A stretch of DNA of 64,000 nucleotides from Camelus bactrianus (GCF_048773025.1 NC_133554.1:54350769-54414768), one strand, 5' to 3'. Counted from the stretch's first letter, positions 1 to 12,586 are shown. Made by a program: numbers and translations. Notes: a model not told the origin generated them from the letters alone.

Positions 1-109
1 AGAGCTCCTCTGAGGCCTGCTGACCCAGAGGACAGCACCGAGCATGCCCAGGAGCAGGGGCAGCTTCAGGAAGACCAGGAGCAGGAAGTGGGCGCTGCCC
101 AGCGGGGAC
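1..109 (-). CDS. CD300LD: CD300LD exon 4, membrane segment (partial)
   Basis: The acceptor CCCACAG|G is at 110-111. The exon then reads [17 protein letters not shown] and on to [12 protein letters not shown] at the window edge. It holds a membrane helix with one lysine. The stop and 3' UTR lie outside the window. Confidence 0.85.
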
Positions 110-3100
110 CTGTGGGAGGAACAGAGTGATAGGAAATGAGCTGCCACCCAGGCCCCTTCCTCCCATCTTTCCGGGTGCCCAGGTCCTGGATTCCAATAAT
201 CTATGTGAGGGCCAGCCTGCGGCCCCAGGCTGACAGTGGCCTGCACTCCCCTAAACCCTCCTTCCATGTTTCTCACTGTTGCTACCCTTGCTGCTCTACT
301 GGGAGGGAAAGGACAGGTGTCCTTATAAGAAGGAGAGGAGATTAGGACATAGACACATACAAAGGGGAAACTACGTGACGCCACAGGGAGAAGACGGCCA
401 TCGACATGCTAAGGAGAGAGACCTTAAAAGGAACCAATTCTGCCAACTCCTTGATCGCAGACTCTGGCCTCGAGAATTGTGCAAAAATACATGTCTGTTC
501 TTTAAGCCGCCGGGCCTGTGGTTCTTTGTTATGGCAGCCAAGCTAATACACGAATTGTCTCTTATTCTTCACTAGTCACAGAAATTTGTAGAATAAACTC
601 GTCAATCAAGTACTTAACTCTGTTTGGTACGTTAATTATGTAATATAAGTACCCAGAGGGCAGACGGCTGGATATTTTGTTCATCTTCACATCTCTTCGT
701 ATTTCCTAAAACCAGGATAGGAGGAGCGGTGCTCAGTGCTCATTGGTTGGATAAATGAATGGATTATTCATCTCATGCTGATCAAAGACCCTCACTGGTA
801 CATACGTATGCCTTTGATTCATACAGTGAGGGCATTTCTTAACTATTACTTATTAAAAGCATTTTGGTAGGAAGAAACTTTCAAAACAGAAAGCAAATGG
901 GAAAGGGGAAGGAAAGGGTTCCTGGGGGTGGGAAGATTGGGGATCTCCCTCTGGGATTCTGCAGGAAGGCCCAGCAATAGAAACAAAGTTGAGGAGGGGA
1001 GGGCAGAGCTCAGTGGTACCGTGCGTGCTTAGCGTGAGGTTCTGGGTTCAATCCCCAGTACCTCCTTTAAAACAAAGAAAAAGAAACAAAGTTGAGAGGA
1101 CCAAGGGGAGAGAAGGGAGGAAGTGAAACAGGCCACTCATCTTCTAGAAAGCCCGTTTAGCTGCAATGGCTGGACAGGGCACTAAGGAGCCTGAGCGAGG
1201 CTCTGTTTCTTCCCCTGTGAAATGGGGAAGTGCATATCTACCCATTCCGTGGTGGTCTAGACGGGGGCAAAGAATTAACAGAGTAAAGACAAGAAAGCCC
1301 CTCTGTGAGCCGCCAGGTGCTCTAAGGACGCAGGGAAATATGAGCATCGCTGCTCTTGCCGTTAGAGAACTTAGGGAAAACAGCACTTACACAGGCCCTC
1401 CCTGCCCTCCCAGGATCTGCCGTGCCGCCCTCATGGGCCGCCTGCCCGTCCAGCTCCCACACTCTGAGTCTCCATCTCTGAGTTCCTCGGGAGGACGCTC
1501 CAGGTCTATGTCTCGAGCTGAACGCAGTGCCAGCCACAGAGAGGTTAACTCAGTTAAAATGGGATGGATGGATGGATGGATGAATTTATGAACCAACAAA
1601 TCTACAAATAGCACTGAGGACCAGGACGAAGGATCAGGGGTCTCCTGTGCAGCCTGAGAGCAAGGCAGAAGAGGCCCTGGCATCTTTCTCCTCTCAAGGG
1701 AGCCTGAGGGTCCGGAGACAAGCTCTGGCTGGGACCCGGGACCACAGAGGGTCCCGCCGTCGGAGGAGTGGGCCACCGGGAACAGCACAATCTGAGCTGG
1801 CTTACCTGCCGCCGTTGGAGGGGTGGCCTCTGGTGTCTCCCGTGGTGACTGGCGCTGTGAACGTGGTGGTAGTGGAGGTGGTGGTCGGCACTGCACCTGG
1901 TGCTTGGCGTACAGACCAGATTACGCACTGCTCGGCCTGCTCACCCGCCCCCAGCCCTGCCCGTGGCTCTGAACCTGGGGGATGGGGGGAGCACGGGCTG
2001 CCCTGGCCTGAGGATTCTGGAGCAGGGCCACGGCAAGGGGCCTATAGCCTGGACCTTCACATTTCCCTGGCCTCTAGGAGCCTCAGAGCCTCAGAGGCAG
2101 GTGGGGCTGGCACAGGTCCAGGGAGGACACCAAGCAGAACCTGGAAGGTTAGAGGGGCCCAGGGTTGCCCCAGGACACGGGCAGCTGGAGTTCAGCTGAA
2201 ATTTAGATACTCCAGCTGCTTATGACCAGGCCTCGGCCAATGCCCCTCCCCCCCCCATCCTATGCATCCAGCAAGGAGAGGAACAGGATGGGGGCTTCCC
2301 TGGGGGGTAACACACCCAAGATCTGTGACTTCAAAGGTCACGACCAGCCCTGAACAAAAGCATAGGGTTCAGGAAGAGCCTTTACTTGGGGCAAGTTATT
2401 AGGCTTCTAAGATGGGGATGCGTATTTCTCAGGAATATTGTCAGGATTCAAGGAGACAATGATCGTGCTGTGCTTTGCAAGTATAACGTGCCTCAAGGGC
2501 TCCGGGTGTGGTGGGGGCTCTGTTGGCTGTGTGCCCGCCCCCCTTGCCACAGGTGCCCTGTGAGCTGGTGCCGCCTGCCCAAGGGTCAGCGGAAGGAGAG
2601 CCCAACAGATAGACTCATTCGCACCAAGGCACTGAGACCCCTGAGCCAACGTGCCCAGAAGTGTTTGCATTCTAGAAGGACTTAGGAAGAGAACATCCTT
2701 AATCCCGTATGTGTAAATGGCTCAGGATGGGATTTCAGCCACCGGAATGCAGCCCTTTGACTGTGGAGGCCTTTACAGACCCCAGGAATTAACCACAGCA
2801 CCCCCGCTGTGCTGGGTCTCTTTCTCTGGGACTGGATGTGGAACAGGGGGTGGGAACAGGAGCTATGAAGTCCCAGTCCCAAACTTCAGAAGGGGCAGGA
2901 ACCCCTGGGCACCAAAGCTCCCAGGAAAGCATTGGCAGAAATTGGGGTCTCTGGGTCCATGGAAGAGGGTCCCTTTTGCCCATGGGCTGAAACTGGGACC
3001 ATCATATTTATCTCCTTGGGCAAGAGACTCAGGCACTGACTGTGCCAAGGGAAAAATAATGTGCCAAGAAGGGCTTGATCCCATCCCGGAGGAGGCCCTG

Positions 3101-4307
3101 GGAGCCATGAGAGCATCTAAGGGAAGCCCTATCCCTCCCCATCCCAAGTGGCCAGTGGGGGGTCCTATGAGACCTCAGGACTCACCCACCCCCTGCGACA
3201 GTTCCCTCTGCATGACAGTTAAGTCACCTAAGATGGACCCCAGGGACCAGGACAGGGCAGGCCCTGAGAAGACACATCCACACATACACATACTCTTACC
3301 TGGGTCAACGGTCACTTCAATTTGGACCCCCAGGTCAGTTCCAATTCTCTCAATCCCACACCAGTAAGTGTCTGCATCGTTCAGCCTGAGCTTCTCCATG
3401 GTCACAGTGAACGAGCGATTTTTCTGATTGTCCTTGATGGACACATGGTCCTTCTTCACCTCCTGCTCTGATCCAGTGGTTTTAACAAAGAACTTGCAGC
3501 AGCCCCAGTCAGCTCCTCGACACCACCACTTCACATAGAGCTCCCACCCAGGGCTGTATTGACACTGCACAGTCAACGAGCCCCGCTCCAGGCCTCTCGC
3601 TGCTTTTGGACTCGTGATGGCAGCTGAACCTGGAAAACACAAACCATGCACCTGTCACCTCCCACCCTGAGGGCAGGGCCACAGCCTCCTGCACATGTCT
3701 CCACTATTGCACTTACTACTCTGGACCATGGGCAGGTCTTTGGCTCGTCCGGATCAGAAACTCAGGCAGGCCGACATGTGGGGCTGCGCGACACTCCATA
3801 GAGCCTGTCCCCCACTGGCTTCACTGCCTGTCTACCTCCCGGTCCTCTGAGCTCTTTAGAGGAAGGCAAGACCAGTGGTGGAGGCTTTAAAACGATCCAG
3901 ATGCCTGAGCCCCACCTTGACCAAGCGGATCTGAGCTGGAGCCTAAGCATCTGTGATCATCAGGGGTGGATCCCTTCCTTAGTTCATTCTTTCATTCTTG
4001 GATCTGTTTGTGTGGAACAGCCAGGGTTGAGAAGCACTGTCCTAGACGGGGGGGTGTTTTGGTTTAGTTTCGCTTCTTGGTTGTTTCCCAGCACCTAACA
4101 TAGAACCTGTGAGGTAGCAAAACCCTGATTTTTGTATAATGAATAAGTGTCTGGAGGAGTGAATTTTCCCTGCCCTGTTCCCCCAGGACAGACCCTCTCT
4201 GTCTCCTGCCCATCCTGAGTCACTCCAGTTCCTGAAGCGCAGCCCCGCTCACCTGGGTGGAGGAGAAGGAGCAGAGCCGGGAGCAGCCACGTGGTCCTGC
4301 CTCCCAT
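1..4307 (-). CDS. CD300LD: CD300LD-like activating receptor gene (3' end cut by window edge)
   Basis: This is a type I membrane receptor of the CD300/CMRF35 family on myeloid cells. Four exons join in frame: 4253-4307 (signal), 3300-3629 (Ig-V), 1806-1896 (Thr-rich stalk) and 1-109 (membrane). Phases are 1, 1, 2 and all introns are GT-AG. The 195 residues visible reach the window edge with no stop yet, so only the last few codons are missing. Residues 1-18 form a signal peptide ([18 protein letters not shown]). The V domain has the canonical C41-C109 pair, the CD300 second pair C55 with C62 or C63, the [10 protein letters not shown] motif and an N-glycosylation site at N89-R-S. The membrane segment is about residues 167-188 with K174. 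The stretch GSEQEVKK...VSIKDNQKN and the end VSRPQRSS match my memory of CD300LD better than CD300LB or CD300C. The membrane lysine suggests pairing with an ITAM adaptor. An MLT1 LTR and a SINE sit in its last intron. The paralogue label is moderately sure and the family is certain. Confidence 0.85.
315..570 (+). mobile_element. MLT1-type MaLR LTR fragment (fossil)
   Basis: The sequence follows the 3' two thirds of an MLT1 LTR, from the 'tccttataagaag' block through 'gttatggcagcc' near the end. It is an old, decayed solo fragment in sense orientation, in the last intron of the CD300LD gene. The family predates the placental radiation. Confidence 0.8.
994..1081 (+). mobile_element. Camelid tRNA-Ala-derived SINE (Vic-1 type), short copy
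   Basis: The head has A- and B-box-like blocks (agctcagtggta, gggttcaatcccc) and a short A-rich tail. Direct repeats agaaacaaagttgag flank it at 979-993 and 1082-1096, marking the insertion. It lies in an intron of CD300LD. Confidence 0.85.
1806..1896 (-). CDS. CD300LD: CD300LD exon 3, Thr-rich stalk
   Basis: This exon is 91 nt with acceptor CACCAG|G and donor GGCAG|GTAAGC. In the frame set by exon 2 it reads [18 protein letters not shown] and onward, an O-glycan-type stalk. It ends in phase 2, which is exactly what the membrane exon needs. Confidence 0.8.
3300..3629 (-). CDS. CD300LD: CD300LD exon 2, Ig-V domain
   Basis: This exon is 330 nt, phase 1 to phase 1, with acceptor TTCCAG|G and donor CCCAG|GTAAGA. 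It encodes the whole V set: SLTVQCQY (B strand Cys), KWWCRG, an adjacent Cys pair at residues 62-63, and DADTYWCG (F strand Cys). Confidence 0.92.
4253..4307 (-). CDS. CD300LD: CD300LD exon 1, signal peptide
   Basis: The ATG at 4305-4307 opens 18 codons plus one base. It reads [18 protein letters not shown], with a positive N-end, a Leu-rich core and then Gly across the junction. The donor is CAG|GTGAGC. The phase-1 end is the usual CD300 exon 1 border. Confidence 0.85.
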
Positions 4308-7300
4308 CTCTGGTGATCACACGCGCTCAGTACCCTTCAAGGACTTGATGCCGAAGCCGGAGGTGAACACCCTGAGCCTCCTTCAAGGCTCAAGTGAAGC
4401 CACTTGAGTCTGCTTCGCATTTATCTCTGATTCGCTTCCCGTTGTCTACACCTACTTCTGCATTTTACATATTAGGAGAAAAGGGTGTCATTCTTGGCGA
4501 GGTTGGACTTGCACTAGGTGATAGGAGATGTGTCAAGACCTTTGCGCATTATGGGAAAGACAGATGATCCGTGCCTGGGCGAGTTTGCACACGAGGAGCT
4601 GAAGGATCTATGCTGAGAGGAGAGGGCAGAGCTGGCAGTGGGAGTGAGGGGAGAGGACCTCCAGAGCAGGGGTCAAGGCAGTGATGGACACAAGGTGGGT
4701 CTGTACTTTGGGAAGAACGCAGCGCTCAGGGCTCACACTCAGCCTCCCTGGAGAAACAGCCCCATCCTAACCGTCCGTCCAGGCAGCCCCACCATCGTGC
4801 GTCTCACACCACCCTTCCTTCCCTGGGCCATGGTTCCTTCCTGCCCCTGACCCGCTGCCTTGCTTTCTAGACGGCTTCCTCTGAGATCCTGAGTCACTGT
4901 GAATCAGAGGCCACAAAGGAGAGATCATAAAGAAGGAAAAGTGCCTTTTCCCTTCATCTCTTTTTGTCCCAGAAGCTTCCTCCCCTACCTCTGCATGTTT
5001 CTCCTCCGACTGTGGGCTTTTGGCCACCTCACTGCATGAAACTGCTTATTCTAATGTCCTCCTGAGTGACCTCTCCCCTCTTCCTTCAGATGCTCCCCTC
5101 CCTCTGTGTACCCTGCTCCTTCTCCCTGGCCCCTCTGGATTGATTCTTTCTGTCTCTTCTTTTCTATTTCACACTTTCCATATTGGTGAGTTCTGTCCCG
5201 CCTTTTCAGAGGTTTTAGTTTAGGGTTGTGTTGTCTTTTGACTTTTAACCCTTGCATGAAATACTTATTTTAGAAATTATATTTTTATTTCAAAAAGCTG
5301 CTCTTTGTTCTCTGATTGTTGATGTTTTTAAAACTCTCTTCTGTTGCCTGAATTATATCTCTTCCTCTGTGGTCATGTTTTTGTTGGCTTTGGTTTGGTT
5401 TGGCCTTTCTTAGATGTCTGATAATTCTTGGTTATCAGATCACACATGAAAATGACCCAAAAAACGGCCGATCTTTTGAGTATATGAGAGCAAAATACTA
5501 TGTATAGTAGTTCTGTTTCATCCTCCCAGAGTCTTGAGCCTCCCATCCCTTCCTGACTTATAAGCTGCACTTTAAAGTATGGCAGCAGAGAGAAGTCTTC
5601 TAAATTCCAGAATAAAAGGATTGAAGCTGGTCTCCAGCATCCTCTCTAACTGCCATCCTCTCTAACTCCACCATCCTCTCTAACTGGTTTCCTATTTTGT
5701 TCAGTTAAAGGACTCTCTGATTTTTCGCCTAGGGGTTAATGCCTGCCTACAGGTTTTGGGAGAATATGCAAGGAAGCCTGTGCTTGTGGAACTGCTCCTT
5801 GACCAGAGCGCCAATCGCTCCCCCAGTTTTCAGGCCCACCTCTGCCACACTCTCCATTACACCTGCTGACTCTGAATTCAAAGCCTCCCTTGAGTTCTAC
5901 CAGGCAGGTAAGCTAGAGGTAGAACTCACAAAATATAGTATATTTCACCTGCCCTCTTCCTTGGGGGTGGGCCCAGTGTGTCCCAGACCACCAAATCCCT
6001 GAAACCACTGACACAGCAGGTCCCTGAATCTGAGGGGGGTTCACCCCCAGTCTCTGGAGCACATCTAGCTACTTGTCTCTTCTTGTCAGCAAGACCGATT
6101 AGATTGCTATCACCTACACAGTGGGCTAAGTCCAGGTGATCCAGGCTCCTTCAGATGATATTGTGACAGAGAAAAAGAAGAAAATGGACACCATTCTGGG
6201 ACAAGACTATGAAAGTATACTGTTGTTCATGCTGAGTGAACACAGACTGCCTCTGTTCCTCCTTCCTGGTGGGTGTTGGAAAGGATGCATTTGCCAGATC
6301 TACAGTTGCACCAACACACCAGGCTGCGTCCATGACTCCAGTGCAGCAACCACAACAGACACAGAGCTGTGTCTTGGCTCCCCCTTGGGTGGGTTTCCAC
6401 CAACCCGTGTCATTAGAGATTTAAAGATGCATATGATGGTCCCCCTGCTCAGTGTTCTTAAACTTGGAGGGTGGCACTGACCTCTGACATTTCTCCAGGA
6501 TGGGATGTTGATTTCCATTCACTCTGTTGGTCACTGCAGGGGGTCCATTTCAGGGCTTCCACTTGACCTTCCCCAATGTGATCACTTTTACCCCACAGGC
6601 CAAGAAATCAATATGAGAATTGTGCCCATTGTCAGGGAGCTCCATTTCTGGTATGTTTCCAGACCAAGAAAATGACCATTGAGAGACCTCACCTGCCTTT
6701 CGATCTGGATCTTGCCTCTTGTTCTTTTAGTCATTGCCACCAATCCTTGAAGCTGAGTGCCATTCAGAATTCGATACCTGGTCCACCAAGTGTGTTCACC
6801 TTGACCTAGACAGGTAAGTTCTACCACCTGCCTTCTGCTCTTCTGGAACCCTGTCAGCCCCACTGATCCTCAGTTGTGTAATGGCACCACCTGTGAATCC
6901 AGCACAGAGAGACCGGCCACCGTGGAACCTCTGGTAATACTCGTGTTCCCCTCACCAGCATATTTCTTACTTTCCTTGTAAATGGAGTGTCCTCCAGGGC
7001 CTCCCAAGGATAATACTCATTTGGTGGGTTTTCAGGTCAGATATAGCAGTTCTGTCTTAGCATGCTAAATTCTTTGAGCCTATGACCCTCCCTTCCACAC
7101 TCTGTCACCGCCATTCTGGCTTCTGGACTTCGTTTAACGTGGGGCTTCATTGCTTCCAAGCTTCTAAGAGCCATCCCAGCCGTGCACTAGTCCCAGTCTC
7201 CCAGGCTTTGCAGGTGTGCAGAGTGTCCCTGTGTTGTGTGCATGAAAGCCTCACGTTGACAGACTCTTCCTAAGTCAGCATTATATTCCACCACCCAGCC

Positions 7301-7835
7301 TAGCACCTGGAGATTCTCTCCCAGACACACCCTCCTGGTTCCTGCCAGTACGATTTCATTTTCTTCTTCCCTTGGTAGCCCTGCATATCCCTAGGTGGGC
7401 CACGCTGGCACCTAACGTCAGTCAGGGGTGAGGTGGTCGGGAGGGGAAATGATGGCCAGGTCCTTAGGGCATGAGCGTGAGCTGTGTAGTCAGCATCCTT
7501 TCAGACTTCTGCACAGTCTTCAACGTGGGGAGCCCCTATCTTCTAACAAGTGGATAGGCCACTTCTGGGGACCCAAAGGGAAACTAGGGTGGGGGGATTC
7601 AGATACTCAAGTGCATTGGTAGATGTGTCAGCCCAAGTCTCAGGGCCTCAGTTTTCCCTACCAGGAAACACTTGCCCTAAAACACTTGGTGAAGCTAAGA
7701 AATTAACCCTGCCTGAAGTTTCACTTCTCTTAAAATTAGGTCCAGGCCTGATCTACAGCACAACTGTCCTTCCCGATAAAAGAAATGAGGGGCCCCTTAA
7801 ATGCTAAGAAGGAAGGTATACAGATGTTCACCGAA
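4308..7835. other. Intergenic DNA upstream of CD300LD
   Basis: About 3.5 kb has no exon I can support. The first 200 bases right of exon 1 (about 4380-4480) align by eye with the block upstream of CD300E exon 1 and are the likely CD300LD promoter. The Ets-type core there (minus-strand cGGGAAGcg near 4433-4441) is weaker than in CD300E. From about 5,570 to 7,060 there is non-simple sequence of unknown origin. Short open frames there (for example minus 6588-6863) show no family I recognise. Confidence 0.4.
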
Positions 7836-7839
7836 GGCG

Positions 7840-8345
7840 TGGGCCAGCACGTGAGAGCAACATTACTCATGACAGCCAAAAACTTGACACTAGTCGAACT
7901 CCCATCAGCAACAGAATGGACACATTTGGTCTATTCACACAGTGGAATATAGCATCATAGTCAGAAAAAACAAACTGCAGATAAAAACTGCATTGAAAGT
8001 GTAGACGAAGCTCATAAACACATTGGTGACCAAAGGAAACAAGACAGAAGAGTGTGGATTGTATGGTTCATTCATATAAAGTTGCAGAACCAACAAAATG
8101 AATTTAGGCTGTTTAGAAATCTAGTGGGGAAAGGACGTTGTGACACCGTGACTTTGTAGGCAGTGGCTGGAGGAGAACACGAGAGGGCTTCTGGGGGCTG
8201 GTAGTGTCTGCTTCTTGAACTAGGGTAGGGGCTCGTGGCATGGATGTGTTTCATTTGTGCACATTTATTGAACTGTGCACTTTCAATGTGTTCATTTCTG
8301 TGTGTATTTTATATTCCAATAATCAGTTTTAATATTTTACTACAG
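7840..8345 (+). mobile_element. Old L1 (L1M) 3' end fragment
   Basis: The text 'cattactcatgacagccaaa', then 'acagtggaatatagcatca', then a run to 'tgaactgtgcactttcaat' is the usual end of ORF2 plus 3' UTR of old mammalian L1. It is strongly diverged and no target-site repeat is visible. Confidence 0.7.
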
Positions 8346-9285
8346 AAATCTTTCCAAGTCACTGCATACATGTTTACTGAATTCTTTAAACAGCTGCCTG
8401 ATGCTGAATTGCGGTGCTTCACCACAATTAACTGTTCCTGCAGTGATGGCCGTTGAGCCTGTTTCCAGCTTTTTGCTCTCGCACATTGACGGTGCAGCTT
8501 CCAGTTCCGGGTAAGATTTCGTCTTATCCGGAAAGAGTAATCTAAGTGATGGAAATAAGAACCCAGGCTGGATGCATGCGTGGAGCAGCTATCTAAGAAT
8601 TCTGCTGAATAGGTGGCACCTGAAGGATTGGGGAACGCAACCAGAAGTAGGGCCAATCCAGCTGTGATTTTTCTGGTTCTGTTTCCTCTAGATCTGCCTG
8701 CCTGAGTGTGAACCCTGCAGCCCAGATGCTGAAACTGCACACTCATCAGGGACTGTAAGAGTCCAGGATGATCGGAAAAAGGGAGCCGGAGGGGACAATA
8801 AAAGGGTGGAGTTTGTTGTTTGTTCTCTTTCCCTCCCACCCAGCCCCAGCAAGCCTCAGGGCAGAAGCTGCAACTCCACTGCAGCAGCTGGAATTTCCAA
8901 CACCTAGAGCCCTGAAAGAGGAGAGCCCTCTCTGAGCAGAGGAACCATGGTCTGAAGAAGGGGGGTGGGGGATGTCGTGGCATGTTCTCTGCCTTTATTC
9001 ACCCTCTGCTTGACCCTGGACTTGGCCACAGGAAGTACACAGGTAACAGAGGTGAGAAAACCGCAGCTTTCCAGCCAAAAGACCAGGAAGTGGGGTGGAG
9101 GGCTCTGAAAGCTGGAAGGGGGGTCGGGGAGATCAAGAAGAGAGAGCAGCTCAAGAAAGGGACCCTACTAGAACTCCCAGCTCGCTGCCATCCACCCGTC
9201 TCCTAAACTCTGTGCCCCAGTGGGACCTTGAAAATACCCAAGACTGAGAACTTTGGGGAAGATCACCAACAGGGCCACAGACTGG

Positions 9286-9299
9286 CCGCTGGGGGGCGC
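9286..9299 (+). promoter_or_regulatory. CTCF-like motif
   Basis: CCGCTGGGGGGCGC agrees with the CTCF core CCASYAGRKGGC at most positions. It stands alone between CD300LD and CD300E. This is a motif match by eye only. Confidence 0.4.
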
Positions 9300-9454
9300 G
9301 CACGGGCCAGATCCGAATGCACCTCCAAGGCTGGGAAAGCTGAACTAAGTTGGAACCCCAGTTCTCAGAAGCCAGATCAGCACCTAAAAATTCCTAATTT
9401 CACCAGCTTGACTGCCTGCCATTTAAGAAATGGAATTCACAGTTAAAGACGTTT

Positions 9455-9672
9455 GGGGGAAAGTGATGGAGTTATGTTGCATGTGTGTGATGGTGGTTTC
9501 ATGAAATAATGCATGTGTGAAAAATTCACAGAACTGTACATCACAACAAAATGAATCTTACAATACGTAAAATTTGAAAAATAATAAAAACAGCAAGAAA
9601 AAATCTTCCAACTGTGCACTTTCAATGTATGCAGTCAATTTTATCCCAATTACACTTCAATAAAATTGTTAA
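9455..9672 (+). mobile_element. L1M 3' terminal fragment
   Basis: The sequence runs from 'gtgatggagttatgttgcat' to 'cacttcaataaaattgttaa', a typical old L1 3' end with a degraded tail, followed by a GGGA-rich tract. Confidence 0.7.
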
Positions 9673-9679
9673 GAATGGA

Positions 9680-11375
9680 AGGGAGGGAGGGAGGAAGGGG
9701 GTCGATGTTTCCTGCAGTCCTGTCCCCGCCCCTTCATAAGTTCTTGGCTGCAGGCAATAGCGCCAGGGCTCACTGGAACACCCAATCCCAGAAGAAGGCT
9801 CAGCCCTCAGATGTAAACACAAACAGAAGCTGTTCAGCCTCTTCTTCCCTCACCCTTCCCTCCCCGGAACTGGCCCACCACACCCTCTCTTGCTCCTGTA
9901 GGCACAGCCCTTTGTCACTTCACCTCCAAGCCCCCGATCCCTGCAAGGCCCTCTGAGGGTGAGAAGTGGCAGGAAGAAGACTCGGTTGGCTACATCTTGG
10001 GAAGGCTAGTCTGGCGGAGGCAGGTGGGAAGGGAAGCCCTAACCCACGAACCAAGTGTGACATTTCAGTTTGAGGACTGGTGATGACAAGGGCTATCATT
10101 TTGAGCCCATCTGAGCGGCTAACAGGGTAGGTAGTTCCACAAAACAGCATTGACTTTGAAAGTCAAGAACTGAGCCAGAGACGAGGTTGGCTAGAGATGC
10201 ACATGTGACAGTCCTGTGCGTGGAGGTGGTGCTAGGGAGAGGGGTGGGGGTGCAGGGACCCAAGGGCAAGGAGAGGGATTCAGCAAAGAAGAGAGAAGAG
10301 AGGGAGAGGGAGCTGGGGACAGAGGGAGGGAAGCACCTAAGAGGGGAGATGTGTGGGAACGTCACTTAGGAGGTCATTAGAATAAGGGATTTCGGTGCAG
10401 TACAGTGGCCAACAGTCCAGAGCCAAGGGAAGTATGCAAAGAGGCAGGAGAGGAAGAATCTGGGACAAAAGGAAGTGAAGGCAAAAAGCATTTCTCCTTC
10501 CTTATCACCTCCCCGCAGCGGCCTCTGCTTCACAGTGACTCAGGACCACAGAGGAAGCTGTCCTGAAAGAGGGGCAGAGGGTCTGACTCAGGGAGGGACC
10601 ATGGCCCAGGGCAGGAAGGGTCTGATGTGCACGGTGGTGGGGCTGCCTGGAAGGGGTGTTAAGGTGGGGCTGTTTCTCAGCGAGGCTGGGTGTGAGCCTT
10701 GAGCGCTGTGTTCTTCCCAAAGTGCAGATCCAACGAGTCTCCATTGCTCCCTCCTCCCCGGCCTCTGGAGCCTTTACCTCCCAGCCCTGCTCCACACTTC
10801 ATGCTGCTCTGCTGGCAACCACCTCCTCAGATCCTCACACAGACCTGCAGTGGGGTCCTGGCCAACCTAGATGCTTTGCTTCCCCCAAACCCCTGATGGC
10901 ACAGCCCCACCTTAGTTCCCCTAAGTCAGCTACCACGGCATTGCCACAGTTTCACACACCCCCCCCCCCCGACACACTTCCACCACGAGAAACTGTGACA
11001 ATCACACTCTGTTTGCTGACAAGTCCTCTACGGGTGACTATTATGGTGATTTTCTGCCTCTCAGTTTTCACTTATGCTGCTGCTGCTCTAAGTACGTCCT
11101 CTCTCTCTCTTCTTCCTCTCCACCCCACTCCCACCCCAGTCGGCTGACATTCTACACCTCCTTTAACATCATTCTCCAGTGTCACCTCCTTCCACTGATC
11201 CATCCAATATGACATAATGTTTTCCCCTCTGACATCGTGAGGCATCTTGCTGGTGACTGTGCTATGGCTCTTACCAGCCTTCTTATGCTACATTGACTTG
11301 TGAGCTTATCTTTTTTATAAAGTGCATCATAATCTCCTCTCTTGCTCATTATTATGTTGCCTACATCACCCTGTG
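9680..11375. other. Intergenic DNA, no gene seen
   Basis: A GA-rich stretch lies near 10,260-10,340 and pyrimidine-rich sequence near 11,090-11,140, with a C run at about 10,961-10,970. Open frames here are short, lack splice context and match no family I know. Confidence 0.4.
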
Positions 11376-11379
11376 TATC

Positions 11380-11430
<51 letters not shown>
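11380..11430. repeat. (TTA)n microsatellite
   Basis: About 17 perfect TTA units, likely polymorphic in length. Confidence 0.97.
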
Positions 11431-12298
11431 GCCTCTTTAGATTGAATTTTTCCTTCAGCTGAGTTTGGGGCCAGCCCCAGATCTCCTTGAGATGCCATGA
11501 ATGTCCCCACCCTTGTGGGAGCCAATCAGCGCTCAGGCTCAGAGAGAGGCATCCCTGCATGAGAACTCAATGCTCAGAGGAGCTCCCAGAGGAAAGGATT
11601 GGTCTGGATGCAGAAAGTTGAGTGGAAATGGTGACGCTTGCTTGTGACAGACTGTGCAACTTCTCCTTGCAAACTCAGGGATAGAGCAACAGACAAGCAT
11701 TCAAAAACCAACTGAGCCCTTTCCTGGGCTAGGTTTGCCTGTAGTGGCTGTGGCTCATACCATCCCAATGTGGTAAAAGTTATTTCCTCACCTCTGTGTC
11801 CCACACCTGCACCTGCACCTGCGCCTGGAAACACATCTGCCTCTTCTGTGAAAAGGGTTAATTGTCAACAGACGGTCAGACTTCTCCTAACATGGATCAA
11901 GCCGGACTCTCTGTCAACTCCATGCACAGGAGACCCTCCAAGTCAAGGATTTCCAAAAGTGACACAGGGGCACCCACTGCCTCCTTTTCCTAGTACTGCT
12001 CCAGCTGGCCCCAGAACTTTAAATTGAAGATGCTCAGCCATGGCTGAGCCAGGCAGAGATGCATTGGTCATAGGGACAAAAAGAGGAGGGAGATTGAAGC
12101 CCAGTGAGACCCAAGAGGAGTTGGAAGGGAGGAAGAAGCCCAAGGGTGCAAGACAGAGGGAAGCTTCGTGATCACACTCTGTCAGGGCCAAACTCCCCTG
12201 TGACGGTCCCTGAGGAGGGGGTGGGGGTCCTATGAGCCCAGGACTGAAGCTGTGAGTGCTGTGTCCTCAGAGAACCTCCTGTCTGCAAGAAGGAGGTG

Positions 12299-12304
12299 TT
12301 TATT
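12299..12304 (-). terminator. Candidate polyadenylation signal of CD300E
   Basis: AATAAA on the minus strand about 285 nt after the CD300E stop. It is the only canonical hexamer I noted in that interval, so it probably sets the 3' UTR end. Confidence 0.5.
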
Positions 12305-12586
12305 TCCCTGGGGACACTGAGCTGAGAAGCCTTTGTGCCAAGGAGAGGAGAAAAAGGCCAGGCTTCTGAGCATGCAACTTCCAGAGAATTCTTGCCTTTG
12401 GGAGGTGGGCAAGAGGGCAAGGAACCAGGGGGTCTGTGGAGGAGAAAAGAGGACTGCAAACAGGGGCAGAGGAGACCCAGCCCTCCTCCGCCTAAGGGCT
12501 CAGAGCAAGTGTCTTCTAAGATCCAGGACTCTCCCTTGACCACTTCCCCCAGAAGACCTGAGTCCCTCCAGACCACGCTCTGCTGC

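Noticed and set aside
8309-8983. 224-codon minus-strand frame
   Set aside because: It overlaps an L1 3' end and has no recognisable domain. There is no signal peptide or splice pattern like the CD300 genes.
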